NCBI GenBank assembly: GCA_013203065.1
Contig: JABMQV010000707.1
Coordinates: forward strand, 1-6,273
DNA length: 6,273 nt
Source: Desulfobacteraceae bacterium
GTDB taxonomy: Bacteria > Desulfobacterota > DSM-4660 > Desulfatiglandales > Desulfatiglandaceae
Direction: 5' to 3'
The notes under the pieces were generated by a model. It saw only the letters and a list, made by a program, of their open reading frames with translations. It ran no database searches and had not been told where the DNA came from. Below, one piece after another: positions 1-5,904 of the stretch (the first letter of the stretch is position 1; each line of letters opens with the position of its first letter). The position numbers and the translations under genes are program-made.

Positions 1-441
1 ACCTTACGGCCCCTGACAAAGGAGCGGCTGCTTACGGTCTTTGGATGCGGCGGGGATCGTGACAGGGGGAAAAGGAAGCAGATGGGCCGGGTGGCAGGAG
101 AAAATAGCCATCTGGTCTTTATCACCTCAGACAATCCCCGGACAGAAGATCCCGCAGACATTGCAGCGGAGGTAGAAGAGGGGGTAAAGGATGCAGGTCT
201 CAGAATGCTTACCGGTCATCCAGATGCAGAACCGGACGGTCCCGGCTATTTCCTAAATCTTGATCGCGAAAATGCCATCCGCAGGGCAATCGGAATGGCC
301 CATGCGGGTGACCTGATCTTGATTGCCGGAAAGGGTCACGAGGATTACCAGATCATTGGAAGGGAGAAAAGGCCTTTCGATGATCGGAGGGTTGCGGCTC
401 AGGCCGCCTTGGAGGGAGGCAATGCCGGCCTCGTGGGGTGA
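1..441 (+). CDS. murE: UDP-MurNAc-L-Ala-D-Glu:meso-diaminopimelate ligase MurE, C-terminal part (5' end outside window)
   Basis: Cytoplasmic ATP-dependent Mur ligase that adds the third stem-peptide residue to UDP-MurNAc-L-Ala-D-Glu. Only the last 146 residues are present, read in frame from base 1 to the TGA at 439-441. Residue numbers here are those of the fragment. It opens in the end of the central domain with the family motif GCGGDRDRGKR (residues 15-25). The C-terminal ligase domain follows, with DNPR at 44-47 and KGHEDYQ at 111-117. In characterised MurE enzymes DNPR and the GKGHE segment bind the incoming diamino acid, and DNPR marks meso-diaminopimelate rather than lysine specificity. 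The reading frame is open to the left edge, so the ATG at 82 is an internal methionine (it follows GKRKQ) and not the start. The 3' end overlaps murF by 20 bases, which suggests translational coupling. Family identity is clear; amino acid specificity is inferred from the motif. Confidence 0.96.
   Translation, partial: TLRPLTKERLLTVFGCGGDRDRGKRKQMGRVAGENSHLVFITSDNPRTEDPADIAAEVEEGVKDAGLRMLTGHPDAEPDGPGYFLNLDRENAIRRAIGMAHAGDLILIAGKGHEDYQIIGREKRPFDDRRVAAQAALEGGNAGLVG
411..419 (+). promoter_or_regulatory. Strong Shine-Dalgarno of murF, deciding its start
   Basis: The purine run GGAGGGAGG lies inside the murE 3' end. Its first GGAGG is followed by a 6-base spacer and the ATG at 422. This supports 422 rather than the in-frame ATG at 323, which would add 33 residues unlike a MurF N-terminus. 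An inverted pair, AGGCCG at 401-406 and CGGCCT at 426-431, brackets the site, so the Shine-Dalgarno and start codon could sit in a 19-base loop. The pairing is only a possibility. Confidence 0.8.
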
Positions 442-1858
442 AATAACGGCGGAAGAGATCCTTTCTCCCACAAATGGCAGCCTGGTCCTGGGGGAAGGCC
501 GGACACAAATCGGGGGCCTTAGCACCGATTCAAGGAAGACAGTATCCGGTGAGCTTTTCCTGGCCCTTAGAGGCGAAAGATTCGATGGCCATGATTTTAT
601 AGAAGAGGTGCTCCTGCGCACTGCAGCCGCCGTCATGGTCCAAAAGGATTGGTGGGAGAGGGAGGAAGCAAAAAACAGGATCAGGAGTTCCCTCCTCCCA
701 AATCAGGCTGTGGTGGTCGTTGAGGATACCCTGAAGGCCCTCGGTGATCTGGCCGGATGGTGGAGGCAGCAGCATCAGGCAAGGGTGGTGGCGCTCACCG
801 GCAGCACCGGGAAGACCACAACAAAAGAAATGGCGGCCGGAATCCTGGGGTTGGGCGGCCCAACCCTAAAGAATCATGGGAATTTTAATAACCTGATTGG
901 GTTACCCCTGACCCTGCTTCAGTTGAGGGAAGAACACAAGAACGCGGTCTTGGAAATGGGCATGAATCACCCGGGGGAGATCTCCAGGTTGAGCGAAATC
1001 ACCGATCCGGATGTTGGGGTGATTACCAACGTGGGGATGGCCCACCTGGAGGGGGTGGGGGACCTGGAGGGGGTGGCCAGGGCAAAGGTGGAATTAGTGG
1101 AGAAGATTTCATCAGAAGGCAGGGTGGTTATAAATGGTGATGACGACCTCTTGATGAAAACGGCTGCCCCGTATCAAAAAGATCTGATCACCTTTGGCCT
1201 TGGGCGGGAAAACACCCTGAGGGCAAACAGGATTCAAAATAGGGGTCTGGGAGGCGTCTCCTTTGACCTTCACTATCAGAAGGAATCTTTTTCCATAACC
1301 CTGAATATCCCCGGGCTTCAGAACGTATCCAATGCCCTGGCAGCGGCGGGGGTTGCAATATGCCTGGGCGAACCCATTGAGAATATCGTTCGGGGCCTGG
1401 AAGGCTTTTCAGGGCTGGGGGGGCGTTTCACGGTCACTTCCCTGTCCGGAGGCGCAATCCTGATTGACGACACGTATAATGCCAACCCTTTGTCACTCAG
1501 GGCAACGCTTGAATCTGTCGGGGCCATGGCCGAAAAGGGCGGGAGGATAATCGTGGGTCTGGGGGGAATGTTGGAACTGGGGGATGCAGCGGCCTCTGCC
1601 CATTATGATGCCGGACAAAGAGTGGCACAACTTGGCGCCCACCGTTTCCTGGCAATGGGGGAGCACGCAACTGAGATGATACAGGGTGCCATTGGCGCGG
1701 GCATGTCATCAAGCCGAGCAAACGAGGTGAGGAGCCACGCTGAAATGGCCGAAAGAATTGGGGGAAATTTGAGAGAGGGAGATCTGATCTTGCTAAAAGG
1801 TTCACGCAAAATGGGACTTGAAAAGGTGGTTGAAAAACTGAGAGACAACGTCTCCTGA
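422..1858 (+). CDS. murF: UDP-MurNAc-tripeptide:D-alanyl-D-alanine ligase MurF
   Basis: Cytoplasmic ligase that uses ATP to join D-Ala-D-Ala to UDP-MurNAc-tripeptide, completing the soluble pentapeptide precursor. From the ATG at 422 the protein has 478 residues, close to the usual 450-480. The N-terminal substrate domain shows STDSRK (34-39) and LFLALRGERFDGHDF (45-59). The central ATPase domain has the P-loop GSTGKTTT (127-134), then NHGNFNNLIGLPLT, EMGMNHPGE (178-186) and NVGMAHLEGVG. The C-terminal domain has DDTYNANP (349-356), the block before LELGD, and KGSRKMGLEKVV near the end. These blocks separate MurF from MurE, MurC and MurD. One oddity is GGM where the family usually has GDM just before LELG. 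It overlaps murE by 20 bases and is followed 13 bases later by the response regulator gene, so all three are probably on one transcript. Confidence 0.97.
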   Translation: MPASWGEITAEEILSPTNGSLVLGEGRTQIGGLSTDSRKTVSGELFLALRGERFDGHDFIEEVLLRTAAAVMVQKDWWEREEAKNRIRSSLLPNQAVVVVEDTLKALGDLAGWWRQQHQARVVALTGSTGKTTTKEMAAGILGLGGPTLKNHGNFNNLIGLPLTLLQLREEHKNAVLEMGMNHPGEISRLSEITDPDVGVITNVGMAHLEGVGDLEGVARAKVELVEKISSEGRVVINGDDDLLMKTAAPYQKDLITFGLGRENTLRANRIQNRGLGGVSFDLHYQKESFSITLNIPGLQNVSNALAAAGVAICLGEPIENIVRGLEGFSGLGGRFTVTSLSGGAILIDDTYNANPLSLRATLESVGAMAEKGGRIIVGLGGMLELGDAAASAHYDAGQRVAQLGAHRFLAMGEHATEMIQGAIGAGMSSSRANEVRSHAEMAERIGGNLREGDLILLKGSRKMGLEKVVEKLRDNVS

Positions 1859-1866
1859 CAGGAGGG
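1851..1866 (+). promoter_or_regulatory. Small hairpin containing the Shine-Dalgarno of the response regulator gene
   Basis: CTCCT (1852-1856) can pair with AGGAG (1860-1864) around the loop GAC, with one further U-G pair between 1851 and 1865. The 3' arm is the core of the AGGAGGG ribosome binding site (1860-1866), 5 bases before the ATG at 1872. The 5' arm runs into the murF stop codon (1856-1858). A ribosome finishing murF would melt the stem and expose the site, which would couple the two genes. The inverted repeat is seen directly; the coupling role is inferred. With no T-tract after it, it does not look like a terminator. Confidence 0.5.
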
Positions 1867-1871
1867 CTTTC

Positions 1872-2285
1872 ATGGGTGCAGCAAAAAGAATTCTAGTGGT
1901 GGATGACGAAAAAGGCATACGGTTTCTGCTATCCGAGGCCCTCCTGAGAGAAGGGTTCGAGGTGACCCTTGCAAGGGACGGACAGGAGTCCCTTGAAAGA
2001 TTGGAAAAGGCCGATTTTGATCTGGTCATAACGGATATCAATATGCCGAGACTCGATGGGATCGAGATGTTAAAGAGCATGAAAAAGATCGGACGTAAGG
2101 AGAAGGTCATCATCATGACCGGAAACCCCTCTGAATTGGGGCTCCCGGATAAGGAGATGCCTCATATTGCGAGCCAGCTTCTCAAACCCTTTGGGATAGA
2201 CAATCTCTTGAGTGCGGTGATTGCAGCCATGGGCGGTAGGGAAGTCCCGCATAACCGTGAATACTGGCATGCTGCCACGGCCTAA
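1872..2285 (+). CDS. Single-domain (CheY-like) response regulator within the dcw cluster
   Basis: A 137-residue receiver domain of two-component signalling, expected to be phosphorylated on aspartate by a histidine kinase or phosphorelay and to act by protein contact. The acidic pair is D11-D12 (in ILVVDDEKGIR), the phospho-acceptor is D55 (in DLVITDINMPRLDG), the conserved Thr is T83 (IIMTG) and the conserved Lys is K105 (LLKPF), so the phosphorylation chemistry looks intact. Three residues before this Lys, where CheY has Tyr106 and most receivers an aromatic residue, stands Gln102. There is no DNA-binding or enzymatic output domain; after the last receiver helix only a short tail (about 121-137) remains. 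The start is fixed by AGGAGGG 5 bases upstream. It lies 13 bases after murF and 15 before mraY, so it is almost certainly co-transcribed with cell wall genes. No partner kinase lies in the window and the target is unknown. The fold is certain; a role in wall synthesis or division is only suggested by position. Confidence 0.93.
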   Translation: MGAAKRILVVDDEKGIRFLLSEALLREGFEVTLARDGQESLERLEKADFDLVITDINMPRLDGIEMLKSMKKIGRKEKVIIMTGNPSELGLPDKEMPHIASQLLKPFGIDNLLSAVIAAMGGREVPHNREYWHAATA

Positions 2286-2300
2286 GCTCCAAAGGTTCCT

Positions 2301-3380
2301 ATGCTTTACAAACTGATTTACCTCTTTCATACAGACATATCCTGGCTGAACGTCTTTAGATACCTGACATTCAGGACTGTCCTTTCAACCCTGACGGCCC
2401 TGACGGTCTGTTTCATAATAAGCGGATGGGCCATAAAAAGGCTTTCAGCCATGCAAGTGGGTCAGTACATTCGAGAGGACGGGCCACCGAACCACAAAAG
2501 CAAGGAAGGGACCCCTACCATGGGGGGGCTCTTTCTCTTGCCGTCAATTGTCGTTTCTATACTCTTTTGGGCTGAACTCAACAACATTTATGTCTGGATT
2601 GTTGTGTTTGTTATCCTTTCGTTCGGCGGGATCGGTTTTGTGGATGATTACCTGAAAATCACCCGGAAAGACAGTCGCGGACTCAGCGTGACCTGGAAGT
2701 TCTCCCTTCAAATCGTAGCGGCCCTCATCGTCGCCGTCGCACTCCATATCTACCCCGGGTTTGATTCCCATTTGACCGTACCCTTTTTCAAAAAGGTGGC
2801 CCCGGACCTGGGCCTGGGCTACATCCCGCTGATTGTATTCGTTATTGTCGGGGCCTCCAATGCCGTCAATCTGACTGACGGCCTGGATGGGCTGGCCATC
2901 AGCCCTTTGACTGTTGCCTTTGGAAGCTATCTGGTGTTCTCGTATCTCGCTGGTCATGTAAAGATCGCCTCTTACCTGCAGATCCCTTATGTGCCCGGGG
3001 CAGGTGAAATCTCAGTTGTATGCGGCGCCGTGGTGGGAGCCGGTCTGGGTTTCTTGTGGTACAATGCCTATCCGGCACAGGTTTTTATGGGTGATGTGGG
3101 TTCCCTTTCCTTAGGGTCCGTCCTGGGAACCGTGGCGGTTATCACAAAACAGGAATTGGTGTTGATCCTGGTAGGGGGGCTGTTTGTCTTTGAGGCCCTT
3201 TCGGTGATCTTCCAGGTGGCATATTTCAAATTTACTGGGGGACAGCGGATCTTCAGAATGGCCCCCATTCACCATCATTTTGAGTTAAAGGGCTGGCCCG
3301 AGCCAAAAGTGATCGTGAGGTTTTGGATCATCGCCATTATTCTGGCCCTTCTCTCCTTCAGCACCTTGAAACTGAGATAA
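2301..3380 (+). CDS. mraY: Phospho-N-acetylmuramoyl-pentapeptide transferase MraY
   Basis: Integral inner-membrane enzyme that transfers phospho-MurNAc-pentapeptide from UDP to undecaprenyl phosphate, giving lipid I, with Mg2+ at its active site. At 359 residues it is essentially the length of the E. coli protein (360). Hydrophobic segments run through the whole sequence, as expected for the family's ten transmembrane helices. Signature blocks, in order, are KEGTPTMGG, the catalytic Asp pair D115-D116 in [16 protein letters not shown] (190-199), FMGDVGS with D265, and [16 protein letters not shown] with the three histidines at 324-326. The histidine block separates MraY from WecA-type relatives. 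The ATG at 2301 begins a typical N-terminus (with NVFRYLTFR soon after). Its Shine-Dalgarno is weak, only AAAGG at 2291-2295, so translation may depend on ribosomes from the response regulator gene 15 bases upstream. Its substrate comes from MurF and its product goes to MurG, both encoded in the window. Confidence 0.98.
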   Translation: MLYKLIYLFHTDISWLNVFRYLTFRTVLSTLTALTVCFIISGWAIKRLSAMQVGQYIREDGPPNHKSKEGTPTMGGLFLLPSIVVSILFWAELNNIYVWIVVFVILSFGGIGFVDDYLKITRKDSRGLSVTWKFSLQIVAALIVAVALHIYPGFDSHLTVPFFKKVAPDLGLGYIPLIVFVIVGASNAVNLTDGLDGLAISPLTVAFGSYLVFSYLAGHVKIASYLQIPYVPGAGEISVVCGAVVGAGLGFLWYNAYPAQVFMGDVGSLSLGSVLGTVAVITKQELVLILVGGLFVFEALSVIFQVAYFKFTGGQRIFRMAPIHHHFELKGWPEPKVIVRFWIIAIILALLSFSTLKLR

Positions 3381-3382
3381 AG

Positions 3383-4801
3383 ATGCAGCCGGTAATTCCG
3401 AACTCCCGATTCCAAATTCCAAAGTCCCTCCGGGGCGTAGTGCCCGTCGGACCGGCAGCCAAAACCCTTGTTGTGGGTCTGGGGATTTCCGGGTTGTGGA
3501 CTGCCCGGTGGCTGGCTCACCAAGGGGCAGAGGTAACCGTAAGTGAAATAAGGCCTGAACAGGAGCTTGAGAAGAAGGCCTTAAGGGAGCTCAGGGATAC
3601 TGGGGTCTCTCTAGAGACCGGCGGGCACAGGGAAGAGACATTTTTGGGTGCGGATCTCATCATTGTCAGCCCCGGTGTACCCCAGGATAGTACACTTTTT
3701 CTGGCTGCCATGGAGAGGGGCGTGCCTGTGATGGGTGAACTGGAATTTGCAAGCCGCCTGATCCAGACACCCGTGATTGCCGTGACCGGTACCAACGGGA
3801 AGTCAACGGTTACGGAATTTCTGGGCCTTTTGCTCAAGAATTCAGGCCTTGAGTGCTTTGTGGGGGGCAACATCGGAACCCCTCTGATGGCCTATGCTGC
3901 GGGGACGCAGAAAGCGGATTATGCGGTGGTTGAGGTGAGCAGTTTCCAACTGGACACGATCGACGCCTTTTGCCCTTTTATTTCGGTCATCTTGAACATC
4001 TCACCGGACCACCTGGACCGCTATTCGAGCTACGAAGCCTATGTTCAGTCAAAACTCAGGCTATTCAAAAACCAGGAGGCCGGTTCGTTTCTCATCCTGA
4101 ATGACGATGACAAGAGGCTCTCCTCAATAAACCCCGCCTCTCAGGTTTCCGTCTTGCGTTATGGGATTGAAAAAAGGAAAGGGCGGCACGCCACTCTGGA
4201 AAATAAGAAGGCAAAAGCAAGCCTGAACGGTATGGAGAGCAAATGGTTTTCTCTGGAATCATTCGGTCTTGTGGGTGAGCATAATCTGGAAAACCTCTTA
4301 GGCTGCGTCTTGGTCGGCCTGGCACTCGGACTGAACCCGAGGGTGATTCAGGAGACTATTGAAGGGTTTAGGGGGTTGCCGAACAGGCTTGAGAGGGTTG
4401 GGGAGCTTGACGGGGTGCTGTTTTACAACGACTCCAAGGCCACCAATGTGGACGCGGCGGTGAAGGCCGTCCAGAGTTTTGATCAGCCGCTGGTCATAAT
4501 CGCAGGGGGGAGAGACAAAGGGGCCGAGTACAGCCCTCTCGTCAGGGCGTCCCGAGACAGGGTCAGGGGGGGCGTCTTCCTGGGTGAGGCCAAGGGATTG
4601 CTGGCCAAATCTTTTGAAGGGATTATCCCCTATTCCATGGCCGGGGATATGGAAGAGGCGATCTCCAAGGCCTTTTCAATGGCACAGAGGGGCGATGTGG
4701 TGTTGCTGGCTCCGGCATGTTCCAGTTTTGATATGTTTTCTGACTATTCCCACAGGGGCAGGGTGTTTAGGAGTGCCGTGGAGAAATTTGTTCATGGCTG
4801 A
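3383..4801 (+). CDS. murD: UDP-MurNAc-L-alanine:D-glutamate ligase MurD
   Basis: Cytoplasmic ATP-dependent ligase that adds D-glutamate to UDP-MurNAc-L-alanine, the second stem-peptide step. From the ATG at 3383 it has 472 residues. The Rossmann-like UDP-binding start is VVGLGISGL (30-38), the P-loop is GTNGKST (136-142), and GGNIGTPL and EVSSFQLD follow. HLDRY begins at 210, and K224 in SKLRLF aligns with the carbamylated lysine of E. coli MurD. The C-terminal domain has NDSKATN (D350), AGGRDKG and APACSSFDMFSDYSHRG. The start is uncertain. The ATG at 3383 is 2 bases after the mraY stop but lacks a clear Shine-Dalgarno, and its first 26 residues are a poor match to MurD, being partly encoded by a short repeat. 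A GTG at 3440, behind a weak GGGG, would give 453 residues, nearer the usual 440-450. Family identity is clear. It overlaps ftsW by 8 bases. Confidence 0.95.
   Translation: MQPVIPNSRFQIPKSLRGVVPVGPAAKTLVVGLGISGLWTARWLAHQGAEVTVSEIRPEQELEKKALRELRDTGVSLETGGHREETFLGADLIIVSPGVPQDSTLFLAAMERGVPVMGELEFASRLIQTPVIAVTGTNGKSTVTEFLGLLLKNSGLECFVGGNIGTPLMAYAAGTQKADYAVVEVSSFQLDTIDAFCPFISVILNISPDHLDRYSSYEAYVQSKLRLFKNQEAGSFLILNDDDKRLSSINPASQVSVLRYGIEKRKGRHATLENKKAKASLNGMESKWFSLESFGLVGEHNLENLLGCVLVGLALGLNPRVIQETIEGFRGLPNRLERVGELDGVLFYNDSKATNVDAAVKAVQSFDQPLVIIAGGRDKGAEYSPLVRASRDRVRGGVFLGEAKGLLAKSFEGIIPYSMAGDMEEAISKAFSMAQRGDVVLLAPACSSFDMFSDYSHRGRVFRSAVEKFVHG
3394..3428. repeat. Degenerate 7-base-period tandem repeat (consensus about AATTCCR)
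   Basis: Five adjoining units read AATTCCG, AACTCCCG, ATTCCA, AATTCCA and AAGTCCC. They lie just after the mraY stop and fall in frame in the presumed murD N-terminus, where they encode the stretch IPNSRFQIPKS. From memory, arrays of this type (near GAATTCC, translating as repeated PNSEFR-like peptides) occur between genes in deltaproteobacterial genomes. That link is recollection and not something this window shows. With so few imperfect units, chance similarity is possible. Confidence 0.5.
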
Positions 4802-5897
4802 GAAAAAGACCCCAGATTCCGGGTACAACTACCTTGTTTTGGTACCAACCATTCTTCTGATCGGCCTTGGACTGGTGGTGGTCTATAGCGCGAGTTCTCA
4901 TTTGGCAGAGCACCGTATGGGAGATAGTTATTACTATCTCAAGAGACAGGCCTTCTTTTGCTTGCTGGGGGTTAGCCTCATGATTCTGGCAAGATATATC
5001 CCGTGCACCCTCTACTCACGGCTTGTCTATCCCCTTTTACTCATCAGTTTCTGTCTTTTAGTCATGTTGCTTATCCCGGGCGTGGGTTACAAGGTGGGCG
5101 GTGCCTGTAGGTGGTTAAGGTGGAAGGAGTTCTCTTTTCAGCCATCCGAGCTGGCAAAATTTTCGTTGGCGGTTTTCATGGCTTACTCCATGGCCAAGAA
5201 AGGGACAAACATAAAGACATTTTCAAGAGGGCTTTTGCCTCATCTTATGGTGGCAGGTGCCTTCATGCTGTTCATCCTCCTTCAACCGGATCTGGGAACG
5301 GTCCTTATCCTGGGATGTTGGATCCTGCTCGTCCTGTTTGTCGGGGGCGTTAGATTTCTGCAGCTCTTTTCAGTCGTAGCCCTTTCCGCTCCGGTTGTCC
5401 TTTGGCTTGTCTGGCAGGCCGATTACAGACTCAAGAGATGGCTCGCCTTTATCAACCCTTGGGAGGATCCAAACGGTATCGGCTTTCAGATCATACATTC
5501 CTTCCTGGCCTTTGGATCCGGCGGTGTTTTTGGGGCGGGTCTTGGAAACAGCAAACAGAAGTTGTTTTATCTCCCTGAACCCCACACTGATTTTGTTCTC
5601 CCAATTGCAGGAGAAGAACTGGGGCTGCTGGGTGTAACCGCGATCATTGTTCTATTCGGGATCCTGATTATTTCAGGGATCAAGGTCGCTCTCAAGGCCC
5701 GGGACCTTTACAGCAGTTATCTGGCCCTTGGCCTGACCTGCATGATCGGTCTTCAGGTGATGGTAAATATGGGCGTGGTCATGGGATTGCTCCCAACCAA
5801 GGGGCTCCCGCTTCCCCTCATAAGCAGCGGGGGATCATCGTTGATTATCAACCTCTTGAGCATCGGGATCCTGCTGAATATTTCCTCCAGGACATGA
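4794..5897 (+). CDS. ftsW: Septal peptidoglycan glycosyltransferase FtsW (SEDS family)
   Basis: Polytopic inner-membrane SEDS protein that polymerises lipid II into septal glycan strands, working with a class B penicillin-binding protein (FtsI) in the divisome. From the ATG at 4794 it has 367 residues. It has a short hydrophilic start and then many hydrophobic segments, as expected for about ten helices. Family blocks are YLKRQAFF, FSFQPSELAK (QPSELAK at 116-122), LLQPDLGT (162-169), RLKRWLAFINPWEDPNG, LPEPHTDFVLPIAGEELG and LPLISSGGSS (ending at 349). Asp266 in HTDF corresponds to the essential extracellular-loop aspartate of RodA and FtsW. The start lies in ATGGCTGA, overlapping the murD stop by 8 bases, with GGAG at 4780-4783 ten bases upstream. 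Extension to an in-frame ATG at 4584 would only read murD in another frame. RodA is the alternative, but the place between murD and murG is that of ftsW. The protein ends 18 residues after SSGGSS, with almost no C-terminal tail. Confidence 0.94.
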   Translation: MAEKKTPDSGYNYLVLVPTILLIGLGLVVVYSASSHLAEHRMGDSYYYLKRQAFFCLLGVSLMILARYIPCTLYSRLVYPLLLISFCLLVMLLIPGVGYKVGGACRWLRWKEFSFQPSELAKFSLAVFMAYSMAKKGTNIKTFSRGLLPHLMVAGAFMLFILLQPDLGTVLILGCWILLVLFVGGVRFLQLFSVVALSAPVVLWLVWQADYRLKRWLAFINPWEDPNGIGFQIIHSFLAFGSGGVFGAGLGNSKQKLFYLPEPHTDFVLPIAGEELGLLGVTAIIVLFGILIISGIKVALKARDLYSSYLALGLTCMIGLQVMVNMGVVMGLLPTKGLPLPLISSGGSSLIINLLSIGILLNISSRT

Positions 5898-5899
5898 GG
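5896..5899 (+). promoter_or_regulatory. Shine-Dalgarno of murG overlapping the ftsW stop codon
   Basis: GAGG shares its first two bases with the TGA of ftsW (5895-5897) and stands 5 bases before the murG ATG at 5905. A further GGAG directly abuts the start codon. The layout favours re-initiation by ribosomes that finish ftsW. An ATG at 5894 overlaps the stop but is not in the murG frame. Confidence 0.65.
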
Positions 5900-5904
5900 C
5901 GGAG

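Noticed and set aside
323..421. In-frame upstream start for murF at 323.
   Set aside because: It would overlap murE by 119 bases and add 33 residues unlike MurF. A strong Shine-Dalgarno directly precedes the ATG at 422.
253..636. Minus-strand open frame of 127 codons across the murE-murF junction, and similar long minus-strand frames elsewhere (for example 2544-2957 and 3517-3873).
   Set aside because: They lie opposite well-supported genes, have no recognisable protein features, and are expected by chance in GC-rich coding DNA.
1044..1076. Perfect 15-base direct repeat ACCTGGAGGGGGTGG at 1044-1058 and 1062-1076, spaced 18 bases and in frame.
   Set aside because: It encodes HLEGVGDLEGVA, a conserved MurF motif in which both LEG-like segments also occur in distant homologues. 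The repeat reflects similar codons, not a recent duplication.
1475..1480. TATAAT that could be a -10 promoter element.
   Set aside because: It is part of the codons for the conserved DDTYNANP motif of MurF, and no TTGACA-like element lies about 17 bases upstream.
4584..4793. In-frame N-terminal extension of ftsW starting at an ATG at 4584.
   Set aside because: The 70 extra residues are murD read in another frame and do not resemble an FtsW N-terminus. The ATG at 4794 gives the typical start and a normal stop-start overlap.
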